Counted from the first letter of the stretch, positions 34,207-42,459 are shown. The stretch: DNA of 64,000 nucleotides from Psychrobacillus sp. INOP01 (GCF_018140925.1 NZ_CP073315.1:4092001-4156000), one strand, 5' to 3'. Numbers and translations are program-made. The notes: generated from the sequence alone by a model not told the origin.

Positions 34207-35343
34207 ATGAAAGCTGTTACTTTTCAAGGTGTTAAAAATGTTCAAGTAAAAAACGTGAAAGACCCAAGCATCCAAAAAGCGGATGATATCATTGTTAAAC
34301 TGACTACTACTGCAATTTGCGGATCAGACTTACACTTAATTCATGGGATGATCCCAAACCTTGGCGAGGATTATGTTATTGGACATGAACCTATGGGAAT
34401 TGTAGAAGAAGTCGGTAAGGATGTAACGAAAGTTAAAAAAGGGGATCGCGTTATAATCCCATTTAATATAGCATGTGGTCAATGTTGGTACTGTAATCAT
34501 GAATTAGAAAGTCAATGTGACAATGCGAATGAAAATGGAGAAATGGGTGCATATTTTGGCTACTCAGACACGACGGGAGGATTCCCAGGTGGTCAAGCTG
34601 AATTTATGCGAGTTCCATATGCTAATTTTACCCCTTTTAAGATTCCAGAAAACAGTGAAGTAGCGGATGAAAGTTTAGTGCTACTTGCAGATGCTGCGTC
34701 TACAGCATTTTGGAGTGTAGACAATGCGGGAGTGAAAGCAGGGGATACGGTCGTAATTTTAGGATGCGGTCCAGTTGGTCTGTTAGCACAAAAATTCGCT
34801 TGGTTAAAAGGTGCAAAAAGAGTTATTGCAGTTGATTACGTTGGTTATCGTTTAAAACATGCAAAACGTACGAATAACGTGGAGATTGTTAACTTTGAAG
34901 ATCATGAAAATTGTGGTGAATATTTAAAAGAAATAACACAGGGGGGAGCAGATGTAGTCATTGACTGCGTAGGAATGAGTGGAAAAATGACTCCACTGGA
35001 ATTTCTTGCATCTGGTCTGAAATTACAAGGAGGAGCAATGGGAGCTCTAGTAATTGCAAGTCAAGCAGTTCGCAAAGGTGGAACAATTCAAATTACAGGA
35101 GTTTACGGGGCACGTTATAATGCATTCCCATTAGGTGACATCTTCCAAAGAAATGTGAATATTAGGACAGGTCAAGCTCCAGTTATTCACTACATGCAGC
35201 ATATATATAATTTAATTGCAGAAGGTAAGGTTGATCCAAGTGATATTGTCACTCATGTACTTCCTTTAGATCAAGCTAAGCATGGATATGAAGTATTTGA
35301 CACCAAAATGGAAGACTGTATAAAAGTTGTACTAAAACCGTAA
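34207..35343 (+). CDS. adhB: Zinc-dependent alcohol/formaldehyde dehydrogenase AdhB
   Basis: A 378-aa medium-chain dehydrogenase. Catalytic zinc ligands are in AICGSDLHLIHG and IGHEPMGIVEE; structural zinc cysteines in ACGQCWYCNHELESQC; the NAD-binding glycine motif is GCGPVGLLAQKFA. The long middle insertion (ENGEMGAYFGYSDTTGGFPG) is typical of the glutathione-independent formaldehyde dehydrogenase group that includes B. subtilis AdhB (YraB). It is preceded by AGAAGGAGATT and forms an operon with two coat-type genes. Confidence 0.9.
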   Translation: MKAVTFQGVKNVQVKNVKDPSIQKADDIIVKLTTTAICGSDLHLIHGMIPNLGEDYVIGHEPMGIVEEVGKDVTKVKKGDRVIIPFNIACGQCWYCNHELESQCDNANENGEMGAYFGYSDTTGGFPGGQAEFMRVPYANFTPFKIPENSEVADESLVLLADAASTAFWSVDNAGVKAGDTVVILGCGPVGLLAQKFAWLKGAKRVIAVDYVGYRLKHAKRTNNVEIVNFEDHENCGEYLKEITQGGADVVIDCVGMSGKMTPLEFLASGLKLQGGAMGALVIASQAVRKGGTIQITGVYGARYNAFPLGDIFQRNVNIRTGQAPVIHYMQHIYNLIAEGKVDPSDIVTHVLPLDQAKHGYEVFDTKMEDCIKVVLKP

Positions 35344-35361
35344 ATATAGAGGGTTAGTTTT

Positions 35362-35390
35362 CGAGCATCTCTTATGAGGTGCTTTTTTTA
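35362..35390 (+). terminator. adhB terminator
   Basis: AGCATCTC/GAGGTGCT hairpin (AGCATCTCTTATGAGGTGCT) and seven T residues. Confidence 0.8.
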
Positions 35391-35409
35391 TTTGTCCAAA
35401 ATTTACTTG

Positions 35410-35438
35410 TTGTAAAATCAAACGAATGTTCGTATAAT
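35410..35438 (+). promoter_or_regulatory. SOS-type promoter with LexA box
   Basis: TTGTAA and TATAAT are separated by exactly 17 bp. The spacer holds CAAACGAATGTTCG at 35419-35432, matching 13 of 14 positions of the Bacillus LexA consensus CGAACRNRYGTTCG. LexA bound here would block RNA polymerase, giving DNA-damage induction. Confidence 0.75.
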
Positions 35439-35462
35439 AAAAAGCTAAAGGAGGGAACAAGT

Positions 35463-35684
35463 GTGCGTATGAATTTAATGAAATGTATGAAACGTAATCA
35501 GATGGTTGAGTTAATGTATATGGATTCAAAGGGTAATATAAGCCAAAGGCGAGTGAAAGTCCTGAGGATTCAAGGTGATACATTCCAGGGGTTTTGTTTT
35601 AAACGGAATGCCAAACGTACTTTTATCATTGAAAATGTACTCGCATTTGTTCCCATAATACATAAGGAGCGTGCTGTGGTATGA
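35463..35684 (+). CDS. Small WYL-like protein of the YolD operon type
   Basis: A 73-aa protein (MVELMYMDSKGNISQRRVKV, then KRTFIIENVLAFVP) resembling the single strand-rich WYL-like modules encoded beside YolD in Bacillus UV-response operons. The GTG at 35463 is chosen from AAAGGAGGG; an ATG two codons later is possible. The stop overlaps the YolD-like start. A LexA-type box in its promoter suggests SOS control. The Y-family polymerase usually found with this pair is absent. Confidence 0.75.
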   Translation: MRMNLMKCMKRNQMVELMYMDSKGNISQRRVKVLRIQGDTFQGFCFKRNAKRTFIIENVLAFVPIIHKERAVV

Positions 35685-36046
35685 ATTTATTATCAGGTGC
35701 AGAATTTGAAAAACAGTTTAGAGAAGTTTACGATTCAGCTAAATACCTTGATCGTGGTTCTAAAAAATGGGTAGCAATGATGTTACCAGAGCATGTGAAA
35801 ATGATTCGTGAGTACGCAGTGGAAATCAAAAGAGACGAACGTCCTGATTTGAACGAATGGGATCTAGAAGCCATACAGGAGTGTTTGGATTTATCTATGT
35901 TACAAAAAGCTGATACTATAATAAAATTGTGGAGGGATGGTCAGTTTTACTACAACAGAGGAACGATTGAGAGTATCGATATCCAAAGAAGAACATTAGA
36001 AATGCAAGATCCTTTTTATTTGTTATCAATCAGATTAGATAGTTGA
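35681..36046 (+). CDS. YolD-like protein
   Basis: A 121-aa protein with the YolD core LDRGSKKWVAMMLPEHVKMI and the closing strands YYNRGTIESIDIQRRTLEM. YolD proteins are encoded with translesion polymerases (UvrX, PolY2-type) in SOS operons; their exact role is not established. The ATGA overlap couples it to the WYL-like gene. A decayed copy lies at about 22250-22510. Confidence 0.82.
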   Translation: MNLLSGAEFEKQFREVYDSAKYLDRGSKKWVAMMLPEHVKMIREYAVEIKRDERPDLNEWDLEAIQECLDLSMLQKADTIIKLWRDGQFYYNRGTIESIDIQRRTLEMQDPFYLLSIRLDS

Positions 36047-36077
36047 TGTAACTATTATGGATTAAGGTTGTGAAATG

Positions 36078-36241
36078 ATGGATAGAACTGAAGAACTGTT
36101 TAATGAAATGCTTGATAAATATGATTCAGAATTAATACTAGGTGCATTGGATCAAATGTCAAGAATGAGTTGATTGCTTTAGGTAAGGTATGTGAAATCA
36201 TGAATAGAGCAGAAGAAGCTAAAAACCACCAATCAGATTAA
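36078..36241 (+). pseudogene. Frameshifted small gene after YolD
   Basis: The first part reads MDRTEELFNEMLDKYDSELI then LGALDQMSRMS and stops at 36171. With one base inserted near 36167 the frame continues as NELIALGKVCEIMNRAEEAK to a TAA at 36239. The pieces look like one helical protein of about 54 residues broken by a single-base loss. The family is unknown. Confidence 0.5.
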
Positions 36242-36258
36242 TGGAAGGTGGTTTTGTT
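36219..36258 (+). terminator. Terminator of the YolD-like operon
   Basis: AAACCACC...GGTGGTTT hairpin followed by TGTTGTTTTT. Confidence 0.65.
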
Positions 36259-36308
36259 GTTTTTCCAAAAGGCTATGTTAAAGGGAAAGGTTGATTTTGA
36301 ATACGCAT

Positions 36309-36343
36309 AAAAATGAGCTAGGAATTTTTTCCTTGCTCATTTT
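36309..36343. terminator. Bidirectional terminator
   Basis: AAAATGAGC..AGGAA pairs with TTCC..GCTCATTTT. It can serve the plus-strand operon and the convergent exported-protein gene. Confidence 0.7.
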
Positions 36344-36385
36344 ACTTTGATATTGTTTTTTCTAACGCATCCGTTAGTTAAGTTA

Positions 36386-36778
36386 TTACAAATTAATTTC
36401 TTCACCTATACTTATAGCACGAAAAGGATTTCTTTCCTTTGATTTTAACGATTCAATAAAGTCTGAAGTTAAGTCCTCTTTATTAATAATTATTCTTGTA
36501 GAACCAGATACTACACCATTTAAAAAAATGGGTTCAATAGATTCTGGATTCTTAAGTCGTTCATAAAAAAAACTGTCTAAAACAATAGTTACATAACTAA
36601 AATTGCCTGTATTGTTAAAGAATTGATAGTTAACTTCAATAATAAGTTCGTCATTGTTTTCCTCTATTTCATAGGTGAAACTTTTTACTTCTGCATTTTT
36701 ATTTGGAAATAAAATCCACATTAAGCACAATAAAAAAATCACAGATATAATGAAAATTATTACTTTGTTTCTTTTCAA
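36386..36778 (-). CDS. Exported or membrane-anchored hypothetical protein
   Basis: A 130-aa protein with an N-terminal hydrophobic helix (VIIFIISVIFLLCLMWILF, residues 6-24) followed by a beta-rich extracytoplasmic domain (EVKSFTYEIEENNDELIIEV). The TTG start has GGGGTG upstream. No lipobox and no recognised family. It is the last gene before the right end of the element. Confidence 0.65.
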   Translation of the reverse strand: MKRNKVIIFIISVIFLLCLMWILFPNKNAEVKSFTYEIEENNDELIIEVNYQFFNNTGNFSYVTIVLDSFFYERLKNPESIEPIFLNGVVSGSTRIIINKEDLTSDFIESLKSKERNPFRAISIGEEINL

Positions 36779-36800
36779 AAATTCACCCCAATTTTTTTTA

Positions 36801-36827
36801 TTAAACTGTCGCGTTAGTTTAAGTGTA
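36801..36827 (-). repeat. Small inverted repeat upstream of the exported-protein gene
   Basis: Minus strand reads ACTTAAACTAACGCGACAG then TTTAATAAA, matching the left arm at 33352. A shorter TAACTAACGG..CGTTAG relative lies at 36365-36382. Confidence 0.55.
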
Positions 36828-36944
36828 ACATTTTAAAAACAAAACCACCTCACAAAAATCAACCCAAGCCTTTAACATAGCCTTCCAAAATTAAAAGCTG
36901 TATAACTGAACGAGCAATCTTATAGCAAATAAAAAAATAACTTT

Positions 36945-36965
36945 TACCCCAAACGTACCCCAAAA
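36945..36965. repeat. Paired recombinase arm-type repeats, right end
   Basis: TACCCCAAA at 36945-36953 and TACCCCAAAA at 36956-36965 mirror the pair beside the recombinase gene. Confidence 0.6.
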
Positions 36966-37079
36966 CGATATGCTATAATATACTAAAGTTATAAAATAAT
37001 AAATATTCAATAGATAGAAAACGTTGATTTTTCTAGGGCTAGTTATTAAAAAAGCATACATTGCTAAACGGATTGTGTT

Positions 37080-37107
37080 TTGGTCAAAAAATACACCACC
37101 AAAATGG
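37080..37107 (+). other. attR core
   Basis: 28-bp core; with the following CTCTCTTAG it encodes WSKNTPPKWLS and a stop, the same C-terminus as at 24945-24981. Confidence 0.8.
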
Positions 37108-37130
37108 CTCTCTTAGTTGAGGGCTTTTTT
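37107..37130 (+). terminator. Stranded host terminator of ypjP
   Basis: GCTCTC/GAGGGC hairpin followed by six T residues. It overlaps the old ypjP stop codon, 30 bp before thyA. Confidence 0.7.
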
Positions 37131-37159
37131 GCATGAAAAAAAGAAAAGAGGGATATGAT

Positions 37160-38104
37160 ATGGAGCAGTACCTTACTTTGTGTAAGCATATTATTGATAA
37201 TGGAGTCGAAAAAGGAGATCGGACTGGAACTGGCACGAAAAGTGTCTTTGGCTATCAAATGCGATTTGACCTTTCTGAGGGTTTCCCACTTCTTACAACG
37301 AAAAAGACGGCATTCCGTTTAGTGGCAAGCGAGCTACTATGGTTTTTAAAGGGTGATACAAATGTTAAGACACTTATTCAAGCTAATAATCATATTTGGG
37401 ATGAGTGGGCATTTGAAAAATGGGTGAATAGTACGGATTATACAGGTCCTGACATGACAAATTTTGGAGTTCGAGCAGCAAAGGACCCTGAATTTAACAA
37501 TGTTGTGCAGCAGCAAATGGATATATTTTGTGAAAAAATCTTAACGGATGATGCTTTTTCAGAAGAGTTTGGTGATTTAGGTCCCGTTTATGGGCGTCAA
37601 TGGAGATCCTGGCCCTCTCAGGATGGGCAAACTATAGATCAATTACGAAATGTCATAGATCAGATTAAGAAAAATCCTGACTCTAGAAGACATATTATTA
37701 CTGCCTGGAACCCAGCAGAGGTAGATGAAATGGCTTTACCTCCATGTCACGCCTTCATGCAATTTTATGTGGCAAATGGGAAATTATCTTGTCAGCTTTA
37801 TCAGCGTAGTGCTGATGTGTTTTTAGGTGTACCCTTTAACATTGCCTCTTATGCATTATTAACCCATCTAATAGCAAAAGAGTGCCAGTTAGAAGTCGGA
37901 GAATTTGTCCATACTTTAGGAGACGCTCATTTATATTTAAATCATATGGATCAAGTTAATACGCAATTGGAAAGAGATCCTCGTGCGTTGCCACAACTGT
38001 TATTAAATGACCAGAAAGAGTCTATATTTGATTTTGAAATAGAAGACATTAGAATAGAGGGTTATGATCCACATCCACGAATTAAAGCACCAATTGCTGT
38101 TTAA
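37160..38104 (+). CDS. thyA: Thymidylate synthase
   Basis: A 314-aa thymidylate synthase converting dUMP and methylene-THF to dTMP and DHF. The catalytic Cys is in [14 protein letters not shown], folate/dUMP motifs in [23 protein letters not shown] and HLYLNHMDQ. The long insertion (about 80-140) marks the staphylococcal-type ThyA rather than the shorter ThyB. GAGGGATATG places the start at ATG 37160; an upstream ATG at 37133 is less likely. It is followed 21 bp later by dfrA, whose product recycles its DHF. Confidence 0.95.
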   Translation: MEQYLTLCKHIIDNGVEKGDRTGTGTKSVFGYQMRFDLSEGFPLLTTKKTAFRLVASELLWFLKGDTNVKTLIQANNHIWDEWAFEKWVNSTDYTGPDMTNFGVRAAKDPEFNNVVQQQMDIFCEKILTDDAFSEEFGDLGPVYGRQWRSWPSQDGQTIDQLRNVIDQIKKNPDSRRHIITAWNPAEVDEMALPPCHAFMQFYVANGKLSCQLYQRSADVFLGVPFNIASYALLTHLIAKECQLEVGEFVHTLGDAHLYLNHMDQVNTQLERDPRALPQLLLNDQKESIFDFEIEDIRIEGYDPHPRIKAPIAV

Positions 38105-38125
38105 ATAAGTTTATGGAGGAAGCAA

Positions 38126-38614
38126 ATGATATCACTTATTGTTGCGCATGATGCTAACAGAGTAATCGGATTTGAAAACAAAATGCCTTGGCATATTCCA
38201 GGGGACCTTGCTTATTTTAAAGAAAAGACGATGGATAAAGCAATGGTAATGGGTAGAAAAACGTTCGAATCCATAGGACGAGTATTGCCTGGTCGTAAGA
38301 ATATTATTGTGACAAGAAACGCAGATTATCAGGTAGCAGGTGCAGAGGTAGTTACCGACTTGGTAAAAGCCATTGAACTAGCCTCTGAACACCACGATGA
38401 AGTAATGGTGATTGGTGGCGAACAAATTTTTCGTGCGATCTTGCCTAAAGCAGATAGACTTTATATAACATTTATTCAACAAACTTTTGAAGGGGATACC
38501 TTTTTCCCACCATACAGTGATGAATGGGTGCTAGTAGAAACAACTGAAGATATGAAAACTCCAGAAGGTATTACTTATGTTTATTTGGTATATGAAAGAA
38601 AAGTTAGGGAATAA
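38126..38614 (+). CDS. dfrA: Dihydrofolate reductase
   Basis: A 162-aa DHFR reducing DHF to THF with NADPH. Motifs: IVAHDANRVIGFENKMPWHIPGD at the N-terminus with the catalytic acid in the LAYFKEKT helix region, VMGRKTFESIG, LPGRKNIIVTRN and VMVIGGEQIF. TATGGAGGAAG precedes the ATG. It lies in an operon with thyA. It is the normal chromosomal trimethoprim target; nothing suggests a resistance variant. Confidence 0.95.
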   Translation: MISLIVAHDANRVIGFENKMPWHIPGDLAYFKEKTMDKAMVMGRKTFESIGRVLPGRKNIIVTRNADYQVAGAEVVTDLVKAIELASEHHDEVMVIGGEQIFRAILPKADRLYITFIQQTFEGDTFFPPYSDEWVLVETTEDMKTPEGITYVYLVYERKVRE

Positions 38615-38851
38615 GCTGTATTTTAAATATAATGGAAAATAAATAATTAAATCTCTTGTAAGCGTTCAAATTAGCATTTTCCCTTCATACACTATTAAAA
38701 GAATTGCACGAAATGATACGAAAAAGTTTTTAGATGATTTACATTCTATTTATGCTGGAACAATGGAATTGATAAGATCCACAAGCAAATAGTTTACAGA
38801 ACACCGGTATTCTTCTTATAATAGTATTAAGTAGGAAGGAAGGGATAGCAC

Positions 38852-39691
38852 ATGCCGAAAGTTCACATTGTAACTGATTCCACAGCGGACTTAACAACAG
38901 AACTAATTGAGCAATATAATATACATGTCGTACCTTTGACAATTCAAATTGATGGCGAATCATTTATTGACGGATTGGATATTAATGCAGAAGAATTTCT
39001 AGAAAAAATGGCGACCTCAAAGAATTTGCCAAAATCTTCACAGCCATCAGCAGGGGTCTTTAAGGAATTATACGACGAGCTTGGTAAAGATGGTGATCAT
39101 GTAATCTCTATACATATGACTGGTGGCATGAGTGGAACTGTAAAATCAGCTCAAGCTGCTGCCGAAATGTCAGAATCAGATGTTACAGTAATTGATTCGA
39201 AATTTATTTCCTTTGCATTATTGTTCCAAGTTGAGGAAGCGGCTAAGATGGCTTCAAATGGCGAAACAAAAGAAGCTATCATTCAAAAAGTAGAAGATAT
39301 TCGCAGTAAGTCTGATTTGTTCGTCGTCGTTGATACGTTGGATAACCTCGTTAAAGGTGGGCGAATTGGGAAAGGAAAGGCAATGCTTGGTTCTTTACTC
39401 TCTATTAAGCCAATTGCAAGCTTAGCAGGTGGAGAGTATACACCAATTGCAAAAGTAAGAAGCCACAAACAAGTTGTCAATTACTTATTTGATCGATATA
39501 TTGCAGATACAAAAGGAAAAGTTGTCAAAGCGGTTGGTATTTCTCATGCAAATGGATTTTCTATGGCTACTCCTTTGATGAACCTTATAAAAGAATCGGG
39601 ATTCCTAGATATCAAAGTTTCATTTACATCACCTGTCATAAGTACACACACAGGGCCCGGTGCCATTGGATTTATGTATATGACTGAATAG
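38852..39691 (+). CDS. DegV family fatty-acid-binding protein
   Basis: A 279-aa DegV protein (FakB-like), expected to bind a fatty acid for phosphorylation by a FakA kinase elsewhere. The opening HIVTDSTADLTTELIEQYNI, the SQPSAGVFKELYDEL segment, SIHMTGGMSGTVKSAQ and the closing THTGPGAIGFMYM are diagnostic. AGGAAGGGA precedes the ATG. It is monocistronic with its own terminator. Confidence 0.93.
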   Translation: MPKVHIVTDSTADLTTELIEQYNIHVVPLTIQIDGESFIDGLDINAEEFLEKMATSKNLPKSSQPSAGVFKELYDELGKDGDHVISIHMTGGMSGTVKSAQAAAEMSESDVTVIDSKFISFALLFQVEEAAKMASNGETKEAIIQKVEDIRSKSDLFVVVDTLDNLVKGGRIGKGKAMLGSLLSIKPIASLAGGEYTPIAKVRSHKQVVNYLFDRYIADTKGKVVKAVGISHANGFSMATPLMNLIKESGFLDIKVSFTSPVISTHTGPGAIGFMYMTE

Positions 39692-39693
39692 AT

Positions 39694-39730
39694 AAAAGGC
39701 AGGGATGAGCACTTATCCCTGCTTTTGTTT
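39694..39730 (+). terminator. degV-family gene terminator
   Basis: AAAGGCAGGGAT/ATCCCTGCTTTT hairpin with an eight-base loop and T-rich tail. Confidence 0.85.
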
Positions 39731-39879
39731 TATCCCGAATGCTTCGGAACAACAGGATGTTGGATTCTCAGGCAATGCCACAGGAAGTGGCTGTTTTTGG
39801 CTAAATTTCATGTTTCATCAGTGAGTATGAAAATCTCCACACTGATTAAAGTTTTACTTTTAAAAAAAAGGGGTTTCTA

Positions 39880-40686
39880 ATGAAATATTTAATAATGATT
39901 ATTTGTGTTATTTTTCTTATAGGATGTAATTCCAATGATCTTGTAGAAGTTAGTTTTTCAGAAAAACAGGAAGTTCTTTTTGAAGATTATGTTATCCCCT
40001 TTCAATTTTTTCCGAGAACGATAGAAGTGGTTGGCCTTGGGGATTCTTTGACACAAGGAGTAGGAGATGAATTAAAGAGAGAGGGGTATTTAGGACGTCT
40101 CCAACAACATTTTTCACAATATAAAGGAATAGAAGACGTTCTATTAACCAATACTGCAAAAAGAGGTCGTAGAAGCGATCAACTTTTAAAGATGTTAAAG
40201 GGTGGAGAAATTGACCACCAAATTCGAAAAGCCAATATAATTACATTAACCATTGGTGGAAATGACATCATGAAAGTTGTTAAGAAAGACTTGTTTAATC
40301 TAAAAGTCGAAGCATTTGAAAAGGAACTAGAGAAGTTTGAAAGGAATTACGATCAAATTATTCATGAGATTAGGGAGATTAATAGTACTGCTCCGATAAT
40401 CATAATAGGTTTATATAATCCTATTACGATTGTCACAGATGAAAAAAGTGAGTTTGACCTAATTTTAAACGATTGGAATGAAGCAATTCAGGAGACGGCT
40501 TCTAGCGATAGTAATGCTTGTTATGTACCTATCGACCATCTTTTCGTGACAAATGCTAATTTGGTTTATCATACGGATTTTTTCCATCCGAACAGTAAAG
40601 GATATCAACTTGTCATTGAAAAAATAGTTAACACGATGCAAGAATGTGATTTAATAGATGTGGATAATTGGGAATTGTTGTTTTAA
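39880..40686 (+). CDS. ypmR: SGNH/GDSL-family lipase-like lipoprotein (YpmR)
   Basis: A 268-aa lipoprotein: signal peptide with lipobox LIGC (Cys16), then an SGNH hydrolase domain. Block I GLGDSLTQG (Ser nucleophile), block III LTIGGNDI and block V Asp/His in DFFHPNSKGYQ are present, so it should be an active esterase or lipase on the outer membrane face. AAAAGGGGTT precedes the ATG. It forms an operon with ypmS (12-bp gap), as in B. subtilis. Confidence 0.9.
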   Translation: MKYLIMIICVIFLIGCNSNDLVEVSFSEKQEVLFEDYVIPFQFFPRTIEVVGLGDSLTQGVGDELKREGYLGRLQQHFSQYKGIEDVLLTNTAKRGRRSDQLLKMLKGGEIDHQIRKANIITLTIGGNDIMKVVKKDLFNLKVEAFEKELEKFERNYDQIIHEIREINSTAPIIIIGLYNPITIVTDEKSEFDLILNDWNEAIQETASSDSNACYVPIDHLFVTNANLVYHTDFFHPNSKGYQLVIEKIVNTMQECDLIDVDNWELLF

Positions 40687-40698
40687 GGAGTTGATGGG

Positions 40699-41271
40699 AT
40701 GAATAAGTGGAAAATTGCATTTTTTTTATTAGTAATAATTATCATCGGCAGTATTGGAACCTTCATTTACTGGATAACAACTCCTGTTGAATCCGTATTG
40801 ATTGAGGAAGCTAGCATACCTCCAGAAGGAAATGTATTAACTGTAAATGCAACAAAAGAGGATTTTCAAGCTATTGCAAATACATATCTTGAAAAAGCGA
40901 TAGGCGGAAAGCCTTTACCACTTCAGATATCAGTAGATGATCAAGTTGTTTTATCATCAGAATTTACTGCTTTTTCTATTAATTTGCCAGTAAGAATGTT
41001 TTTTGAACCATATGTAGAAGAGAATGGAAATATTCGATTAGAGCAATCTTCTGTTGAAATTGGACGACTTAAACTAGATCCTGAAACGATTTTAAAGCTA
41101 TTAAGGGATTCAGTTGAACTACCAGAATGGATGGTTGTGAATCCAGAAGAAGAGGAGGTACTCATCCAGTTGTCAGATATTCCGATGACCTCAGGTGTTC
41201 GTGTCCGAGCAAAAGAGTTGAATTTAGCCGAGGATATCATTACGCTTGAAATTGTAATACCAAAAGAATAG
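40699..41271 (+). CDS. ypmS: YpmS family membrane-anchored protein (DUF2140)
   Basis: A 190-aa protein with one N-terminal helix (7-27) and an extracytoplasmic beta-rich domain, matching YpmS/DUF2140 in length and position. Function unknown, perhaps in lipid handling with YpmR. TTAAGGAGTTG precedes the ATG. The msrA gene starts 11 bp after it. Confidence 0.87.
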   Translation: MNKWKIAFFLLVIIIIGSIGTFIYWITTPVESVLIEEASIPPEGNVLTVNATKEDFQAIANTYLEKAIGGKPLPLQISVDDQVVLSSEFTAFSINLPVRMFFEPYVEENGNIRLEQSSVEIGRLKLDPETILKLLRDSVELPEWMVVNPEEEEVLIQLSDIPMTSGVRVRAKELNLAEDIITLEIVIPKE

Positions 41272-41282
41272 GGGGCGAAACA

Positions 41283-41804
41283 ATGGAAAAAGCAACTTTT
41301 GCGGGAGGCTGTTTTTGGTGTATGGTGAAGCCTTTTGATTCGTACGATGGAATTGAAAAAGTGGTCTCTGGATATACGGGTGGACATGTATCTAACCCAA
41401 CATACGAACAGGTTTGTTCCAATGCAACTGGACATTATGAAGCAGTACAAATTACTTTTGACCCTACTGTATTTTCATATGATCGTTTATTAGAAATTTT
41501 TTGGCTCAATATTGATCCAACCGATGATAATGGTCAATTTTTTGATCGTGGCTCCTCCTATCAAACAGCTATTTTTTATCATACAGAAGAGCAAAAAGAA
41601 AAAGCAATCGCGTCTAGGGATGCTTTAGATGCATCTGGGAAATTTAATGTGAAAATTGCGGTGAAAATACTTCCTGCAGCTGAGTTTTATCCAGCAGAGG
41701 ATTATCATCAAGACTACTATAAGAAAAATCCTGGTCACTATAATCGATATTTTACTGGATCAGGCAGAGCTGCATTTGTTGAAAGAATGAAGGAGGGGCT
41801 ATAA
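41283..41804 (+). CDS. msrA: Peptide methionine-S-sulfoxide reductase MsrA
   Basis: A 173-aa MsrA. The catalytic Cys10 lies in [35 protein letters not shown] and [16 protein letters not shown] are family motifs. It reduces the S-epimer of methionine sulfoxide using thioredoxin. It is immediately followed by msrB with a one-base gap, so both epimers are handled from one transcript. Confidence 0.95.
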   Translation: MEKATFAGGCFWCMVKPFDSYDGIEKVVSGYTGGHVSNPTYEQVCSNATGHYEAVQITFDPTVFSYDRLLEIFWLNIDPTDDNGQFFDRGSSYQTAIFYHTEEQKEKAIASRDALDASGKFNVKIAVKILPAAEFYPAEDYHQDYYKKNPGHYNRYFTGSGRAAFVERMKEGL

Positions 41805-42215
41805 ATGAAAGAGAACTTAACAGAAATGCAATATTATGTTACGCAACAAAATGGTACAGAACCACCATTTCAAGGTGAATATGATAAGCATTTTGATGAA
41901 GGAATATATGTAGATGTAGTATCTGGCAAGCCTTTATTCCATTCAAAAGATAAATATGATGCAGGTTGTGGTTGGCCAAGTTTTACTCGTCCCATTGAAG
42001 AACATGAGGTTTTAGAAAAATTTGATGACAGCCATGGTATGAGACGAGTAGAAGTTCGAAGCAAAACAGCAGATTCTCATCTAGGTCATGTGTTCCCGGA
42101 TGGTCCTAAAGAAGAAACAGGTCTACGCTACTGTATCAATTCCGCAGCACTCCGTTTTGTACCGAAAGATAAATTAGCTGAAGAAGGCTATGAAGAATAT
42201 AGCAAGTTATTTTAA
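41805..42215 (+). CDS. msrB: Peptide methionine-R-sulfoxide reductase MsrB
   Basis: A 136-aa MsrB reducing the R-epimer of methionine sulfoxide. The catalytic Cys is in [13 protein letters not shown] and the resolving-region Cys in [10 protein letters not shown]. The zinc-binding CxxC pairs of many MsrB proteins are absent, as in B. subtilis MsrB. AGGAGGGG precedes the ATG. A strong terminator follows. Confidence 0.95.
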   Translation: MKENLTEMQYYVTQQNGTEPPFQGEYDKHFDEGIYVDVVSGKPLFHSKDKYDAGCGWPSFTRPIEEHEVLEKFDDSHGMRRVEVRSKTADSHLGHVFPDGPKEETGLRYCINSAALRFVPKDKLAEEGYEEYSKLF

Positions 42216-42228
42216 TGGATGAATAAGC

Positions 42229-42260
42229 AAAAGGAAGTGGACAATCCACTTCCTTTTTTA
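42229..42260 (+). terminator. Terminator of the ypmR-msrB operon
   Basis: AAAAGGAAGTGG/CCACTTCCTTTT with a five-base loop and T run. Confidence 0.9.
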
Positions 42261-42325
42261 TATTTTGCCTTCTTATGAATCCAGTGTTCCTATTATAATA
42301 AAGCTTAAGTTCTATTTAATAATAC

Positions 42326-42432
42326 CGCTGATTTCCGTTTCAACGCACTTTCTATTGTATCTTCGGAGGCCCGCAGGATGAGGGTCAGGCAGTCGTTGCG
42401 ACACGATGTCGCGTTCTTATACTGTCATCCCT
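42326..42432. repeat. Dispersed repeat, family 1 copy
   Basis: Begins CCGCTGATTTCCGTTTCA, the same opening as the block at 62989. Inside, CGTTGCGACACGATGTCGCG forms a hairpin. Non-coding. Confidence 0.55.
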
Positions 42433-42459
42433 ATGTGGAGGAAAGCATTTTTTCCCTTC

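Larger units (their letters stand above)
24945..37107. mobile_element. Integrated 12.1-kb genetic element in the 3' end of ypjP
   Basis: The limits are the two 28-bp cores at 24945-24972 and 37080-37107, identical except for one C/T. Both encode the YpjP C-terminus, which is the usual signature of tyrosine-recombinase integration into a gene's 3' end. A recombinase gene lies next to the left core. Contents include decayed phage genes, small accessory genes, an amidase, a c-di-GMP protein, coat and dehydrogenase genes and a SOS-type pair. No portal, terminase, capsid or replication genes remain, so it is probably defective. Confidence 0.8.

Noticed and set aside
38690-38791. Short plus-strand peptide ARNDTKKFLDDLHSIYAGTM before the degV-family gene
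   Set aside because: It vaguely recalls transposase sequence, but it is too short, with no start and no inverted repeats, to call a remnant.
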